DNA of 64,000 nucleotides. It comes from Arenibacter sp041392165. Lineage in GTDB: Bacteria; Bacteroidota; Bacteroidia; Flavobacteriales; Flavobacteriaceae. The translations under genes and the position numbers were made by a program. The stretch lies in assembly GCA_041392165.1 (NCBI GenBank), contig JAWKMN010000001.1, positions 1,178,001-1,242,000 on the forward strand, read 5' to 3'. Within the stretch, counting starts at the first letter, position 1. Each line of letters opens with the position of its first letter. Below the pieces are notes generated by a model. That model saw nothing but the letters and a program-made list of their open reading frames with translations. It had not been told where the DNA came from and ran no database searches. Positions 26,691 to 35,326 of this stretch are shown here, in pieces.

Positions 26691-27450
26691 TATCTAACAA
26701 TTGGTCTACAGTAACCGATCGTATTTCGTTCTGCTGTAAAAATAGCAATAACTGTTCCAATACTTCAACTGTTTTGTCACTACTGTCATGCAGCAGTATA
26801 ATGTCGCCTTTCTTTATTTTATTGGTGATACGTTTCAGGACTGCTTTTTTGGATCTTTTGGTGGTATCCAAAGACCGAATGTTCCACCCAATGGTATTGA
26901 GTTGCAATTTTTTGACTGCCCTGCCTATACTGGGGTTGGTTACCCCAAAGGCCGGTCTGTACAATTTGGGGTCAAGACCAGTTGTTTCCCTTATGGCCAT
27001 ATTGGTTTTCTGTAGCTCCAATATTACCTTTTGAGTTCCATAAAATCCAAATTTGTTGGAATGAGTGTAGGTATGGTTGCCAATGGTATGTCCGTTAGCT
27101 ACTATTTTCTTGACAATTCCGTCATAATCGTGTACTCGATGGCCCACACAAAAAAAAGATGCTTTGGCATTATATTTTTGAAGTAGTTCCAGCACTTTTG
27201 GGGTAAAGCTGGGATGCGGACCGTCATCAAAGGTAATGGCCACCATTTTGCTGTGAACTTTTTTGTTGCAGTGCAGGGCGTGCAGATGATAATTCCAGCG
27301 GTTGTGGAAGGAGCCGATAATGGTAAGGGCCAGCCATATGGCTCCAAAAAGAATATAGGTCCACCAACTTATTTCCTTAAAAACATCCCATAAAAGCAGG
27401 GTGGCAAAAGCAACTCTAAAAATGTTATTTATGATAGGGTACTTCAGCAT
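26674..27450 (-). CDS. polysaccharide deacetylase family protein
   Basis: The 258-residue protein has one or two N-terminal membrane segments, then a NodB homology domain: VAITFDDGPHPSFTP (catalytic and metal Asp), GHTIGNHTYTHSN (metal His pair), RPAFGVTN and DIILLHDSS. NodB enzymes remove N-acetyl groups or act on related amide or ester bonds at the cell surface. Its location between a chain-length-factor-like gene and LolA suggests a late modification step of the pigment, but the substrate is unknown. It overlaps both neighbours by a few bases. Confidence 0.88.
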   Translation of the reverse strand: MLKYPIINNIFRVAFATLLLWDVFKEISWWTYILFGAIWLALTIIGSFHNRWNYHLHALHCNKKVHSKMVAITFDDGPHPSFTPKVLELLQKYNAKASFFCVGHRVHDYDGIVKKIVANGHTIGNHTYTHSNKFGFYGTQKVILELQKTNMAIRETTGLDPKLYRPAFGVTNPSIGRAVKKLQLNTIGWNIRSLDTTKRSKKAVLKRITNKIKKGDIILLHDSSDKTVEVLEQLLLFLQQNEIRSVTVDQLLDIEAYA

Positions 27451-28508
27451 CGGCGAAGAAGGGTGAAACTATGGTTTTTGCCCCTGTACTGATTGTACAG
27501 TAAGACAATATCAATTTTTTGTGCCCTAATTGTATTTAGGGAAATGGCACTAGGGGTATGTTGGGTCTTGAGCATTTTGGCCCCCAGCCAAAACCCAAAA
27601 GCGGAAGCGGTGTTAAATTCACCGCTAAGATGTTTGTAATAAACCTGTTGGGTATTTTTAAAAGGACCATTGGTAAGATCCGAATAATAATCGTCGTAGT
27701 CAATGTCCCCATTATTTCCACCGATCAAAACGTCTATATCGGTCACGGAAATATTATTTTCGTTTAAAAACTCCTCAAGACTCGCAACCAGCTCGGATTT
27801 GTCCAGGGTATTAAAGGTCTTTACATCCACTAATTGGGCATAGCTAAAATCTTGTTTGTTGTTGGATAGTACAAAGAAATTGGCACCTTCCCCAAATACG
27901 GCGCCCCTGGTCTTGGAATGAAGCAGTTTGTTGGAATGTACTTTTTCCGGTTTTATATGTTGTATTAGTTGGTGTACGGCAATGGTGTGTTCTCCGGATT
28001 CATCTACACCACCAACCAGTATGTTTTCGGCTTCCCTGCACTCCAATTGCATTACGGCATCGACAAGGGCCGATTCAAAGGAAACACTGCTATGTACATA
28101 GGTGAAATTATATCCCTTGCATCCAATACCCAGTGCTATTTGGCCCGCAACGGTATTGTGGGTAGACTGTATAAAGGAGGTAGGGGTAAGGAACTGTTCT
28201 TTATTGTCCAAAATGGCAGTTACAAATTTTTCGGAATCCCGGACACATCCCATTCCCGTTCCGGTGATAATGGCATCTATATTTGTTAGATGTGCTTCCT
28301 TCAAGGCTATTTTGGAAGCAACTACCCCCATTTTTATACCCTTTGCCATTCTTCTGGCCGCTGCGGGTGGGATAAAATCCTTATAGTTGGGTTCTATTAC
28401 AGGTATAACATTGTCTTCATAGGTAATTATTTCTTCCAAAAAATCATTGTTGTCAAATGTTTTTTGGGCAGATATGGAGCCGATACTGTTAATATAAACT
28501 TTTTCCAT
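27444..28508 (-). CDS. ketosynthase-like chain-length factor (catalytic Cys replaced)
   Basis: The 354-residue protein is related to ketosynthases but appears inactive. At the catalytic Cys position the sequence is YVHSSVSFESAL, with His139 instead of Cys. The usual HGTGT box is replaced by GGNNGDIDYDDYY, and the GHT box by KHLSGEFNTAS. The glycine-rich GAVFGEGANFFVLS is kept. This is the pattern of a chain-length factor such as ApeC, which pairs with an active ketosynthase (ApeO). The active partner is probably the next gene upstream (28593-29789). It overlaps the deacetylase gene by 7 bp. Confidence 0.85.
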   Translation of the reverse strand: MEKVYINSIGSISAQKTFDNNDFLEEIITYEDNVIPVIEPNYKDFIPPAAARRMAKGIKMGVVASKIALKEAHLTNIDAIITGTGMGCVRDSEKFVTAILDNKEQFLTPTSFIQSTHNTVAGQIALGIGCKGYNFTYVHSSVSFESALVDAVMQLECREAENILVGGVDESGEHTIAVHQLIQHIKPEKVHSNKLLHSKTRGAVFGEGANFFVLSNNKQDFSYAQLVDVKTFNTLDKSELVASLEEFLNENNISVTDIDVLIGGNNGDIDYDDYYSDLTNGPFKNTQQVYYKHLSGEFNTASAFGFWLGAKMLKTQHTPSAISLNTIRAQKIDIVLLYNQYRGKNHSFTLLRRC

Positions 28509-28592
28509 TAATTGTTGGGAATGCCGAATTCTAATAAAATGTCTAAAAAGGTCAAATGGTCCAAATGTAAATATAACAAATCCTTCTTAAGG

Positions 28593-29789
28593 CTATTTTG
28601 AAAAAATCAAGGTAGAACAATTACCTCCAAACCCCAGGGAATTGGAGAGAACGGTGTGTAAGACTTTTTCTTTCAAGGAGGTCTGTGGGATAAGGGCAAA
28701 CTCTTTCATTGGAGTTTTAAAATTTAAATTGGGATAGATGATGTTGTTTTGAAGTGCAAGAACGGCGTATACCGCCTCAATGGCACCAGCTGCTGCCAAG
28801 GTATGCCCCGTATAGGCCTTGGTTGAGCTGAATGCGGGAACCTCATCGCCAAATACACGGATAAGGGCCCGTCCTTCGGACAAATCGTTGTTGCCGGTGG
28901 CGGTTCCATGGGCATTGATGTAATCAATATCCTTTGGTTCCAGTCCTGCAACGGCAAGAGCTTTTTCCATGGCCAAAGTGGCACCATCCCCGTTTTCGGA
29001 AGAAGCCGTTTGATGATAGGCATCGTTGGCATTGCCATAGCCTACCACATACCCCAACACTTTTTTCTTTTCCTTTTTTACCAGGGTTTCTGACTCCAAT
29101 ATCAAATAAGCTGCAGCCTCCCCTAAATTTAACCCATTCCTATTTTCGTCAAAAGGGGTATTGTAGGTGTCGGACAAGATCATTAAGGTGTTAAAACCGT
29201 TAATAGTGAATTTGGACAAACAGTCCGCGCCTCCAACAATTACCCTATCCAACTTTCCGGTTTTTATTAACCGGGCCCCGAACATGATGGCATTGGCCGC
29301 AGAAGAACAGGCGGTGCTAATTGTGGTGGCCAAACTTTGGTCCATACCCAATTGTTCCGCTATTTTTTCCGTTGAATCCCCGGCATGGTGGCTTTCAATG
29401 TACCTTCTATTGTCCCCACTTTCCAGATAGTCATAATAATATTTTTCGGTCATATCCATACCTCCAACACTGGTGGAAGAAATAAGGCCTGTCCTGTAGG
29501 CTTTTATATTGGTTATTTCGGCATCGGCAATGGCCTCTTTGGCCGCAATGGCCCCTAATAAGGCCGTTCTGGAGTAATTATTGTTGGGATTTAAACCCAA
29601 TATGGCCTCCAATTCCCTATTGGTGAACTCAATTTCACCTACCATAATACTGCCTTTGTGCACAGTGTCTAATTTGGAAATATGGGATATTCCCGTTCTC
29701 CCTTTTAAGAGCGCACTGTAATTCTCGGCTACATTGTTCCCAATGGCCGAAATTATACCCATTCCCGTAATCGCTACACCTGTGGACAT
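28593..29789 (-). CDS. beta-ketoacyl-ACP synthase II-type (active KS of the KS/CLF pair)
   Basis: The start at 29789 (MSTGVAITGMG) matches the family N-terminus. An upstream in-frame ATG at 29888 overlaps the carrier-protein gene and reads through a hairpin, so it is rejected. The full triad is present: STACSSAANA (Cys161), INAHGTATGNND and STKAYTGHTLAAAG. It condenses malonyl-carrier protein with the growing chain. Placed next to a cysteine-less homologue and a carrier protein, it is the probable catalytic half of the elongating heterodimer. A 76-bp gap with a strong hairpin separates it from the carrier protein gene upstream. Confidence 0.92.
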   Translation of the reverse strand: MSTGVAITGMGIISAIGNNVAENYSALLKGRTGISHISKLDTVHKGSIMVGEIEFTNRELEAILGLNPNNNYSRTALLGAIAAKEAIADAEITNIKAYRTGLISSTSVGGMDMTEKYYYDYLESGDNRRYIESHHAGDSTEKIAEQLGMDQSLATTISTACSSAANAIMFGARLIKTGKLDRVIVGGADCLSKFTINGFNTLMILSDTYNTPFDENRNGLNLGEAAAYLILESETLVKKEKKKVLGYVVGYGNANDAYHQTASSENGDGATLAMEKALAVAGLEPKDIDYINAHGTATGNNDLSEGRALIRVFGDEVPAFSSTKAYTGHTLAAAGAIEAVYAVLALQNNIIYPNLNFKTPMKEFALIPQTSLKEKVLHTVLSNSLGFGGNCSTLIFSK

Positions 29790-29816
29790 ATTTATTATCT
29801 GGTTAAAGATTAAACC

Positions 29817-29839
29817 CCCGCCCGACTTAGTCGGGCAGG
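29817..29839. repeat. GC-rich hairpin between carrier protein and ketosynthase genes
   Basis: GCCCGAC (29820-29826), loop TTA, GTCGGGC (29830-29836) form a perfect 7-bp stem, and CC/GG pairs extend it beyond one mismatch. It lies in the largest gap of this part of the pigment operon, 28 bp upstream of the ketosynthase start. It has no U tract, so it is more likely an mRNA processing or stability element, or a copy of a dispersed palindromic repeat, than a terminator. Confidence 0.55.
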
Positions 29840-29865
29840 CCTTTGTTCCATTGCATACCAGGGAA

Positions 29866-30123
29866 TTATTTTGTGCGGTGCTCGGCAATATATTTTGCCA
29901 TTACTTCAATGGATTCAAATATTTTTTTTCCCTCTTTAGGGTCGGTAAGTTTTATGCCGTAATCCTTGTCCAACATGACTATGAGTTCCAGGGCGTCAAT
30001 GGAGTCCAGTCCAAGACCATCACCAAACAAGGGGTCGTTATCGGCAATTTCTTCAATTGCAATATCTTCCAAATTTAATTGGGTAATTATTTTTTCTTTA
30101 AGTTCTTGTTTTAAATCGCTCAT
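29866..30123 (-). CDS. acyl carrier protein
   Basis: The 85-residue carrier protein has the phosphopantetheine attachment motif LGLDSIDALEL, with Ser41. Helical flanks (EELADND-type loop, VMLDKDYGIKL) are typical. It should hold the growing aryl polyene chain as a thioester. It is one of two carrier proteins in the cluster; the other is at 39832-40074. The start overlaps the end of the half-ketosynthase gene by 4 bp. Confidence 0.93.
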   Translation of the reverse strand: MSDLKQELKEKIITQLNLEDIAIEEIADNDPLFGDGLGLDSIDALELIVMLDKDYGIKLTDPKEGKKIFESIEVMAKYIAEHRTK

Positions 30124-30743
30124 CTGCTTGTGTACAATTTTATTATTTCTTCTTTATTATGTGCAATGCTTCCTTCGGTAGAAACTAGGTATAAAAACGC
30201 CTCGTAGTCCTCTACGTCACAGTTTATCCACCCGCACAACACCTCGTCCGCTTTTTCGGCTTTGATTAAACCCGTTGCGTAGTCGTGTAGATATGCTGCA
30301 TTAAAGTGGTTAAAGATAAAAAAACTATTTTCAGAATACAGCCTATGTTTAATACTTATCTCCCCAAGACAAATATTGGGCAAGGTATAGACAAAAACAG
30401 CGGGACTCGGAAAATAGTTTTCCCTGTCCACAATGGACTCTTGGTGCTTTCTGTCCGTTTGCAGGCTGGAAGCACTATTTGAGAAGACCAAGGCAATATT
30501 TTTTGATATTTCGGAATCCCTTATCATAGGCTTAAGTAAGATATCGGCGGCCAGAAACCCAAGTTTGCTGAGGTCGTCCATTTTAAAAAACTTGGGATAA
30601 TTGGTTTCCATTTTTTTGTAGGCCAGTTTTATAAAAGTGCTGAAATCGCTACCCGGTTCCTCCATAAGCAACTTATCGTTCCATAGTACCCTGTTATTGG
30701 ATATCCTACAGTATTCCTTTATTTTGAGATGCGTTGCATTCAT
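30120..30743 (-). CDS. half-length ketosynthase-like protein without catalytic residues
   Basis: The 207-residue protein resembles only the N-terminal half of a thiolase-fold ketosynthase: IALVFSNSASSLQTD in the nucleotide-sheet region, then FPSPAVFVYTLPNICLGEISIKH. There, a Cys appears in NICLGE, but the surrounding ACSSG-type context is lost. No HGT or GHT box exists. Similar proteins annotated as 3-oxoacyl synthases occur in flexirubin clusters. A scaffold or partner role for the adjacent ketosynthase is inferred. It overlaps both neighbours by 4 bp, indicating tight translational coupling. Confidence 0.72.
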   Translation of the reverse strand: MNATHLKIKEYCRISNNRVLWNDKLLMEEPGSDFSTFIKLAYKKMETNYPKFFKMDDLSKLGFLAADILLKPMIRDSEISKNIALVFSNSASSLQTDRKHQESIVDRENYFPSPAVFVYTLPNICLGEISIKHRLYSENSFFIFNHFNAAYLHDYATGLIKAEKADEVLCGWINCDVEDYEAFLYLVSTEGSIAHNKEEIIKLYTSR

Positions 30744-31888
30744 GATCCTACTTTTTTAAAAACGGCAGCGGTATTGCAGCCCCCGAAACCGGAGGCTGTC
30801 TTTAGGAAGCAATTTAAATTCTTGGCCATAGGTGCCGTAATGATATTGAGGGGCTGTGAAACTCCCAACTCGTTAAACCCTTGGGAAGGGTATAAAGTAT
30901 TGTGGTACAGGGAATGCATTCCAATAATGGTTTCCAAAAGGCCGGAGGCCCCGAGGGTATGTCCAAAATAGCCTTTGAGGCTGTTTAAAGGAACGGTTTC
31001 CAGGCCTAGTCTGTTCAAGGCTATAGCTTCCATTTCATCATTAAAAATGGTTGCAGTACCATGGGCGGAAATATAATCTATATCCCTAGGGCCTACATTG
31101 GCTTCTTTGAATGCCGAAAGAATACTGCGATAAAGGCCTTCCCCTGTTCTTGAAGGGCCGGAAATATGATTGGCGTCATTACAGGAAGCTTCGCCCAATA
31201 CTTCCACGGCCTCGGGAGGTAAATTGTTCCGGTCCTTGTTTACCAGTACACTGGCGGCCACTTCCCCAATGTTAATTCCCGACCTTTGCTTGCAATAGGG
31301 TTTACAGGGCTGGGAACTTAATGCTTGGAATGAATTGAAGCCCGACAGTATAAAATTGGAAACAATATCGCCCCCAACTATAAAAACCTGATCGAACGTT
31401 CCCTGGGAAATATATCTTTTAGCGACAGAAATAGCCAATATTCCCGATACACAGGCATTGGAAAGTACAATAGGTTCTGTGGTAAATCCAAAATAATTTT
31501 TAACAATATGTCCTAAAGTTCCCAAATAGGCTCTTTCCGTGGGCATAGGGTTTCTAGGATCCAGGCTGTCTATATTTCCTTTGGTTGTGGAAAGGATTAG
31601 GCCGACCCTATCCGTTAACTCAATTCCCGATGCCGTAATGATTTTGTCCAGGGAAAGGATCATCATTTGTTCCAAACGGGTATATTCGCCATTTGATCCC
31701 AATTTGTCAAAAGCTTTTTTGAGGTGATCGGAATTGATGATGGAAGCATAAAACGGATCGGGAAATAGGTTTTTATCCTCAATTAATGATATTCCCGATA
31801 ATCTTTCATGGATATTTTTCACCACTGTAGGACTATCAAAGCCTACGGATGAAATAATATTGTTATATGAGAGATAGGTCCTATTCAT
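30740..31888 (-). CDS. beta-ketoacyl synthase
   Basis: The 382-residue ketosynthase has an intact catalytic set: LSNACVSGILA (Cys146), ISAHGTATIFNDEMEA and LKGYFGHTLGASG. It is slightly shorter than FabF (about 410), with a reduced N-terminal part. It likely performs a chain initiation or early elongation condensation, by analogy with the extra ketosynthase in aryl polyene clusters. Overlaps of 4 bp with both neighbours show coupled translation with the half-ketosynthase and the thioesterase. Confidence 0.9.
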   Translation of the reverse strand: MNRTYLSYNNIISSVGFDSPTVVKNIHERLSGISLIEDKNLFPDPFYASIINSDHLKKAFDKLGSNGEYTRLEQMMILSLDKIITASGIELTDRVGLILSTTKGNIDSLDPRNPMPTERAYLGTLGHIVKNYFGFTTEPIVLSNACVSGILAISVAKRYISQGTFDQVFIVGGDIVSNFILSGFNSFQALSSQPCKPYCKQRSGINIGEVAASVLVNKDRNNLPPEAVEVLGEASCNDANHISGPSRTGEGLYRSILSAFKEANVGPRDIDYISAHGTATIFNDEMEAIALNRLGLETVPLNSLKGYFGHTLGASGLLETIIGMHSLYHNTLYPSQGFNELGVSQPLNIITAPMAKNLNCFLKTASGFGGCNTAAVFKKVGS

Positions 31889-32340
31889 TCAATAATCCAA
31901 CTTTTTGTTTCCATTCTAAAAAAAAATGTAGGCATGGTCAGGGATAGACCCCCATCGTCCTCCACAAAAACCTGTACGGTTTCCCCTGTGCATACCAATT
32001 TGTTTTGCGGATCATAAATTTCGTACTTAAATACCATTTTTGCGGCCGGGGAATCTACAAAAATTGTTTTTATAGTGGCCACATCACCATAACGCAACGG
32101 AAGTTTGTGCTCACAGGACGATTTAACGATCGGGGTAGTGTAGCCCGCAGCTTTGTGATCCAAATAGGCAATTCCATGGTGCCGGCCAAAGGCTTCCCTA
32201 CCATCCTCAAAATATTGGATATAATTGCCGTGCCATACAATTCCCAATGGATCCGTTTCTGCAAAGCGAACCCTTATTTCACTGGTAAAGCTTATCTCTG
32301 ATCTGTTCTTAGATGGCATTTTTTCTTTCATTATACGCAA
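31885..32340 (-). CDS. acyl-CoA/acyl-ACP thioesterase (4HBT hot-dog)
   Basis: The 151-residue protein has the 4-hydroxybenzoyl-CoA thioesterase pattern VRFAETDPLGIVWHGNYIQY, with the catalytic Asp in ETDPLG, and FEDGREAF after it. It would release acyl chains from a thioester, or proofread mis-primed carriers. Aryl polyene clusters carry an equivalent thioesterase. Start sites at 32340, 32331 and 32319 are all in frame; each overlaps the permease gene, so coupling holds whichever is used. Confidence 0.88.
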   Translation of the reverse strand: MRIMKEKMPSKNRSEISFTSEIRVRFAETDPLGIVWHGNYIQYFEDGREAFGRHHGIAYLDHKAAGYTTPIVKSSCEHKLPLRYGDVATIKTIFVDSPAAKMVFKYEIYDPQNKLVCTGETVQVFVEDDGGLSLTMPTFFFRMETKSWIIE

Positions 32341-33577
32341 TGGAGATTGCAGTGGTTACTATAAAAAATAGAAATAGGAGGGCAAGTTCTGGGATTACAT
32401 CCATAATGCCCACATTTCTCAAAAAAACATCATAAAAGGCATTTAGACCCCAGTTCATTGGCGATAAATTGGAAAGTGCCTGCATAAATTTAGGCATTAT
32501 AAAGACAGGCACCCATACCCCTCCCAAAGCCGCCAAAATAACAACAAAAGTGGCCCCGAAGGGAGCGGATTGCTCCTGGGTCTTGGCCACCGTTCCCAAT
32601 AACAATCCAAGGCCAATTGCCGCAAGTCCGGCAAATATGGCCACAAGGAACAATAAGGGTATTTTTCCTGAGACCTCAAGGCTGGGAAGGCCAAGTATAG
32701 GGAAGAAATAAACCCCAATTCCCAACATCAATCCAAACTGTATGAGACAGACCGTGAGGTAGACCACCGTTTTTCCTCCCAATACCGTTAGATAGGAAAC
32801 GGGGTTGGTCCTTAGACGAACAAAGGTGCCCTGACTTTTTTCCTTGACCATGTTGATGGACAAGGGAACTATAATAAAAAATATAGCGAACAAGGTCCAG
32901 GCGGGCACATTGTGTTGTACGGAATTTGGAATTATTTCATTTTCGTCCGTACCCGGGCTTATCTCTTTAAAAGTGATAAAACTTTCGGTGTCAAAAATCG
33001 CTTCGGTTTCGTCATCCGTTATTTGGGATTGGAATGCCTTGTAAATAGTTTGGGTCTCTATTTTAAAGATCATCTTGTCTATCCCGTTCTTTATGGAGTT
33101 TTTAAAGGCTATTTGTGTGGCGGGATCAAAATAAAGTACAACTTCTTTTTTTTCCAGATCTGTTTTTTCGGATTGGGGCGTTTCCTCTTCCAGACCAAAT
33201 TTGGAAAGCAGGCCTTCTACATTTAGGGCGACTTTTTTTTCCAGCCCAGAACTAAGGTGGGGAGGAATTACAATGGCCAATTGATATTTGCCTTTAAATA
33301 CTAAATCTTTGGCTTCGCTGTCCGATTCTTTGTCAATAATCGTAAAGGATTTGGATGCTGCCAGTCCGTCGTATATGCTTTTGGAAACTTCCCCCTTGTC
33401 ATTGTCCACCCATAGGATGGGGATTTTGTTGTCATTGATAGACCTAAAGGTACTATCCTGGATCAAAGTGATGGTGACTACCAATACCAGGGGCATTACA
33501 AATAAAATGGCCAATCCGCCAATATCCCTGGAAAGGAGCAGTACTTCCTTATATATGGAGGCCCAAAGTTTATGCAT
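32309..33577 (-). CDS. ABC-2 type transporter permease
   Basis: The 422-residue permease has one N-terminal membrane helix (LAILFVMPLVLVVTI), a large extracytoplasmic domain of about 200 residues, and five or six C-terminal helices (AWTLFAIFFIIVPLSI onward). This is the ABC2_membrane_3 layout seen in drug and lipid exporters. With the ATPase gene that overlaps it by 8 bp it forms one exporter, probably for the pigment or an intermediate (inference). Confidence 0.9.
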   Translation of the reverse strand: MHKLWASIYKEVLLLSRDIGGLAILFVMPLVLVVTITLIQDSTFRSINDNKIPILWVDNDKGEVSKSIYDGLAASKSFTIIDKESDSEAKDLVFKGKYQLAIVIPPHLSSGLEKKVALNVEGLLSKFGLEEETPQSEKTDLEKKEVVLYFDPATQIAFKNSIKNGIDKMIFKIETQTIYKAFQSQITDDETEAIFDTESFITFKEISPGTDENEIIPNSVQHNVPAWTLFAIFFIIVPLSINMVKEKSQGTFVRLRTNPVSYLTVLGGKTVVYLTVCLIQFGLMLGIGVYFFPILGLPSLEVSGKIPLLFLVAIFAGLAAIGLGLLLGTVAKTQEQSAPFGATFVVILAALGGVWVPVFIMPKFMQALSNLSPMNWGLNAFYDVFLRNVGIMDVIPELALLFLFFIVTTAISIAYNERKNAI

Positions 33578-34313
33578 GATCTCTTAGGGCTTTTCCGGTC
33601 AAGGTCAGGAAGACGTCTTCTAAATTGTGAGATTCCGGGTATTTGGATATTAGTTCTTTGGGTGCCCCTTCAGTGATGATCCTACCGTGGTCTATAATGG
33701 CTACTTTGGTGCAAAATTGTTCGGCTTCGTTCAAATGATGTGAGGTATAGATAATGGTGGTCCCTTGGGCGTTCAATTTTTTTAAATGTTCAATAATTAC
33801 ATTTTTGGATTGTACGTCCACGCCAACCGTAGGTTCGTCCAGGAACAAAACTTTTGGGTTGTGCAAAATACTGGCAATCAAGTTGACTCGTCTTTTCATT
33901 CCGCCGGAAAATGTATCCAATTTTTTGTTGGAAAACTTTTTCAGCCCCAAGACATCCAAATGAAAATGGATCTTTTCCTTTAATTGCTTCCCATTTAGTC
34001 CGTACATACTTCCCAGGTAATACAAATTTTCAAATGCGGTAAGGGTAGGGTAGAGGGCATATTCCTGAGGTACTATACCAATGGATTGTTTAAGTTGGTT
34101 GGCATTTTTTTGAAAGGTAAGTCCGTTGATGGAAAAATTGCCGGAGGTTGGTTTTATCAGGGAACTCAACATAGAGATCAGGGTTGTCTTTCCTGCTCCG
34201 TTGGGTCCCAATAGGCCAAAAATTTCTCCTTGGTCTATTTTTAGATCGAGGTCTACCACCGAATATTCCGCGTTATTTTTATATTTTTTGGATAGATGGG
34301 ATATTTGGATCAT
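33570..34313 (-). CDS. ABC transporter ATP-binding protein
   Basis: The 247-residue ATPase has Walker A GLLGPNGAGKTT, Q-loop GIVPQEYALYP, signature TFSGGMKRRVNL, Walker B VLFLDEPTVGVD and the switch His in TSHHLNEAEQ. It is the DrrA/CcmA-like type that drives ABC-2 exporters. It overlaps the permease by 8 bp and lies 8 bp after the BtrH-like gene, placing the exporter inside the pigment operon. Confidence 0.92.
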   Translation of the reverse strand: MIQISHLSKKYKNNAEYSVVDLDLKIDQGEIFGLLGPNGAGKTTLISMLSSLIKPTSGNFSINGLTFQKNANQLKQSIGIVPQEYALYPTLTAFENLYYLGSMYGLNGKQLKEKIHFHLDVLGLKKFSNKKLDTFSGGMKRRVNLIASILHNPKVLFLDEPTVGVDVQSKNVIIEHLKKLNAQGTTIIYTSHHLNEAEQFCTKVAIIDHGRIITEGAPKELISKYPESHNLEDVFLTLTGKALRDHA

Positions 34314-34321
34314 GGGCTGCC

Positions 34322-35323
34322 TTATATTGCCTTTTTTAGTTTCTTAAAAAAAACTTCCTCTTTGTTGGCTATATCTTCAAGAAGGGTGGCAACATGATCG
34401 TATTGGTCCACGGCCACATTATTGCTCCTGTTTTTGTATATGCGCGAAGCCTCAACGGCAAAATCGCGCCATTGGTCACCTATCAAAGTCATTTCCTTGG
34501 AAAGCTCCAAAAGTTGATTATTGCCCAATAACTTTCCCGCTTCTTGTAAGAAGGCGGCGTAAATATATCGGAACCCACCACCTCCGGTACCTATTTCTTC
34601 CTGCATGCGCACAATTTGCCCCAGATAATGGTTGGCAATTTTAACTCCCTTCGCCTTTGGCCATTTACGAACGAGTCGGGCAATTTTCCGTATTCCCTTC
34701 ACCCCAACGATAGGGACGGGGGCCAGCATGTCCCTACAGGTGTGCTTTATGCCTTTAATAATGGCTTTTTCCAGCTGTAACTTTTCCGGGAAAGCGGTAG
34801 GATAGTATATATGTCCCTTAGGGGCAAAGGCACCTTTGGCAAACCTGACTTTTTCCAGTTCTTTTTCAGTAAGTGAGGTAACGGTTTCCATTACCGGGTC
34901 ACTTATTAAATAAATATCTTCCTTTTTGCCATAGACCACCATATTATGGGCGTTAAAATGAAAGCGATATTCATCGGGAAAATAGGGCAGGTTGTATACG
35001 CCCACCTGAAGCCCTACCGGATTGTTTCTTTTTAGGTTTTCATCCAATCTGGCCTTGGCAGTATGGGCATTTCGGAATTTTTCACGTTTTATTTTGATTC
35101 CGACCCGGGTGGCGAACCGAGTAAAGATTATACCTGGCATTGCCCTATAGGACACCACAGGGGCATGATTGACTTTTAAAAAGGGGATATAAGTAAACAG
35201 GAGCCCGGAGCCTATTCCAAAAACCATAGGTTCACTCACCGTAAACCCATTGTACGTCATTAAGTTGGCTACTACACCGTTCTCGCAGTGCGCGGCCTGC
35301 TTGTGTTTAAAATCTATTTCCAT
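34322..35323 (-). CDS. BtrH N-terminal domain protein (ACP-acyl transferase candidate)
   Basis: The 333-residue protein resembles BtrH, which in butirosin synthesis moves an acyl chain from a carrier protein to an amine. The N-terminal block KQAAHCENGVVANLM contains the likely nucleophile Cys, and HFNAHNMVVYGK with YLISDPV supplies a His and Asp for a papain-like set. The C-terminal half is helical, with no known motif. Flexirubins contain an ester between the aryl polyene acid and the dialkylresorcinol, so this protein is a good candidate to form that bond from the carrier-bound acid (inference). It lies 3 bp after a small hypothetical gene. Confidence 0.82.
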   Translation of the reverse strand: MEIDFKHKQAAHCENGVVANLMTYNGFTVSEPMVFGIGSGLLFTYIPFLKVNHAPVVSYRAMPGIIFTRFATRVGIKIKREKFRNAHTAKARLDENLKRNNPVGLQVGVYNLPYFPDEYRFHFNAHNMVVYGKKEDIYLISDPVMETVTSLTEKELEKVRFAKGAFAPKGHIYYPTAFPEKLQLEKAIIKGIKHTCRDMLAPVPIVGVKGIRKIARLVRKWPKAKGVKIANHYLGQIVRMQEEIGTGGGGFRYIYAAFLQEAGKLLGNNQLLELSKEMTLIGDQWRDFAVEASRIYKNRSNNVAVDQYDHVATLLEDIANKEEVFFKKLKKAI

Positions 35324-35326
35324 GGT

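Noticed and set aside
29790..29888. N-terminal extension of the ketosynthase to an ATG at 29888
   Set aside because: It would read through a hairpin and overlap the carrier-protein gene; the family N-terminus starts at 29789.
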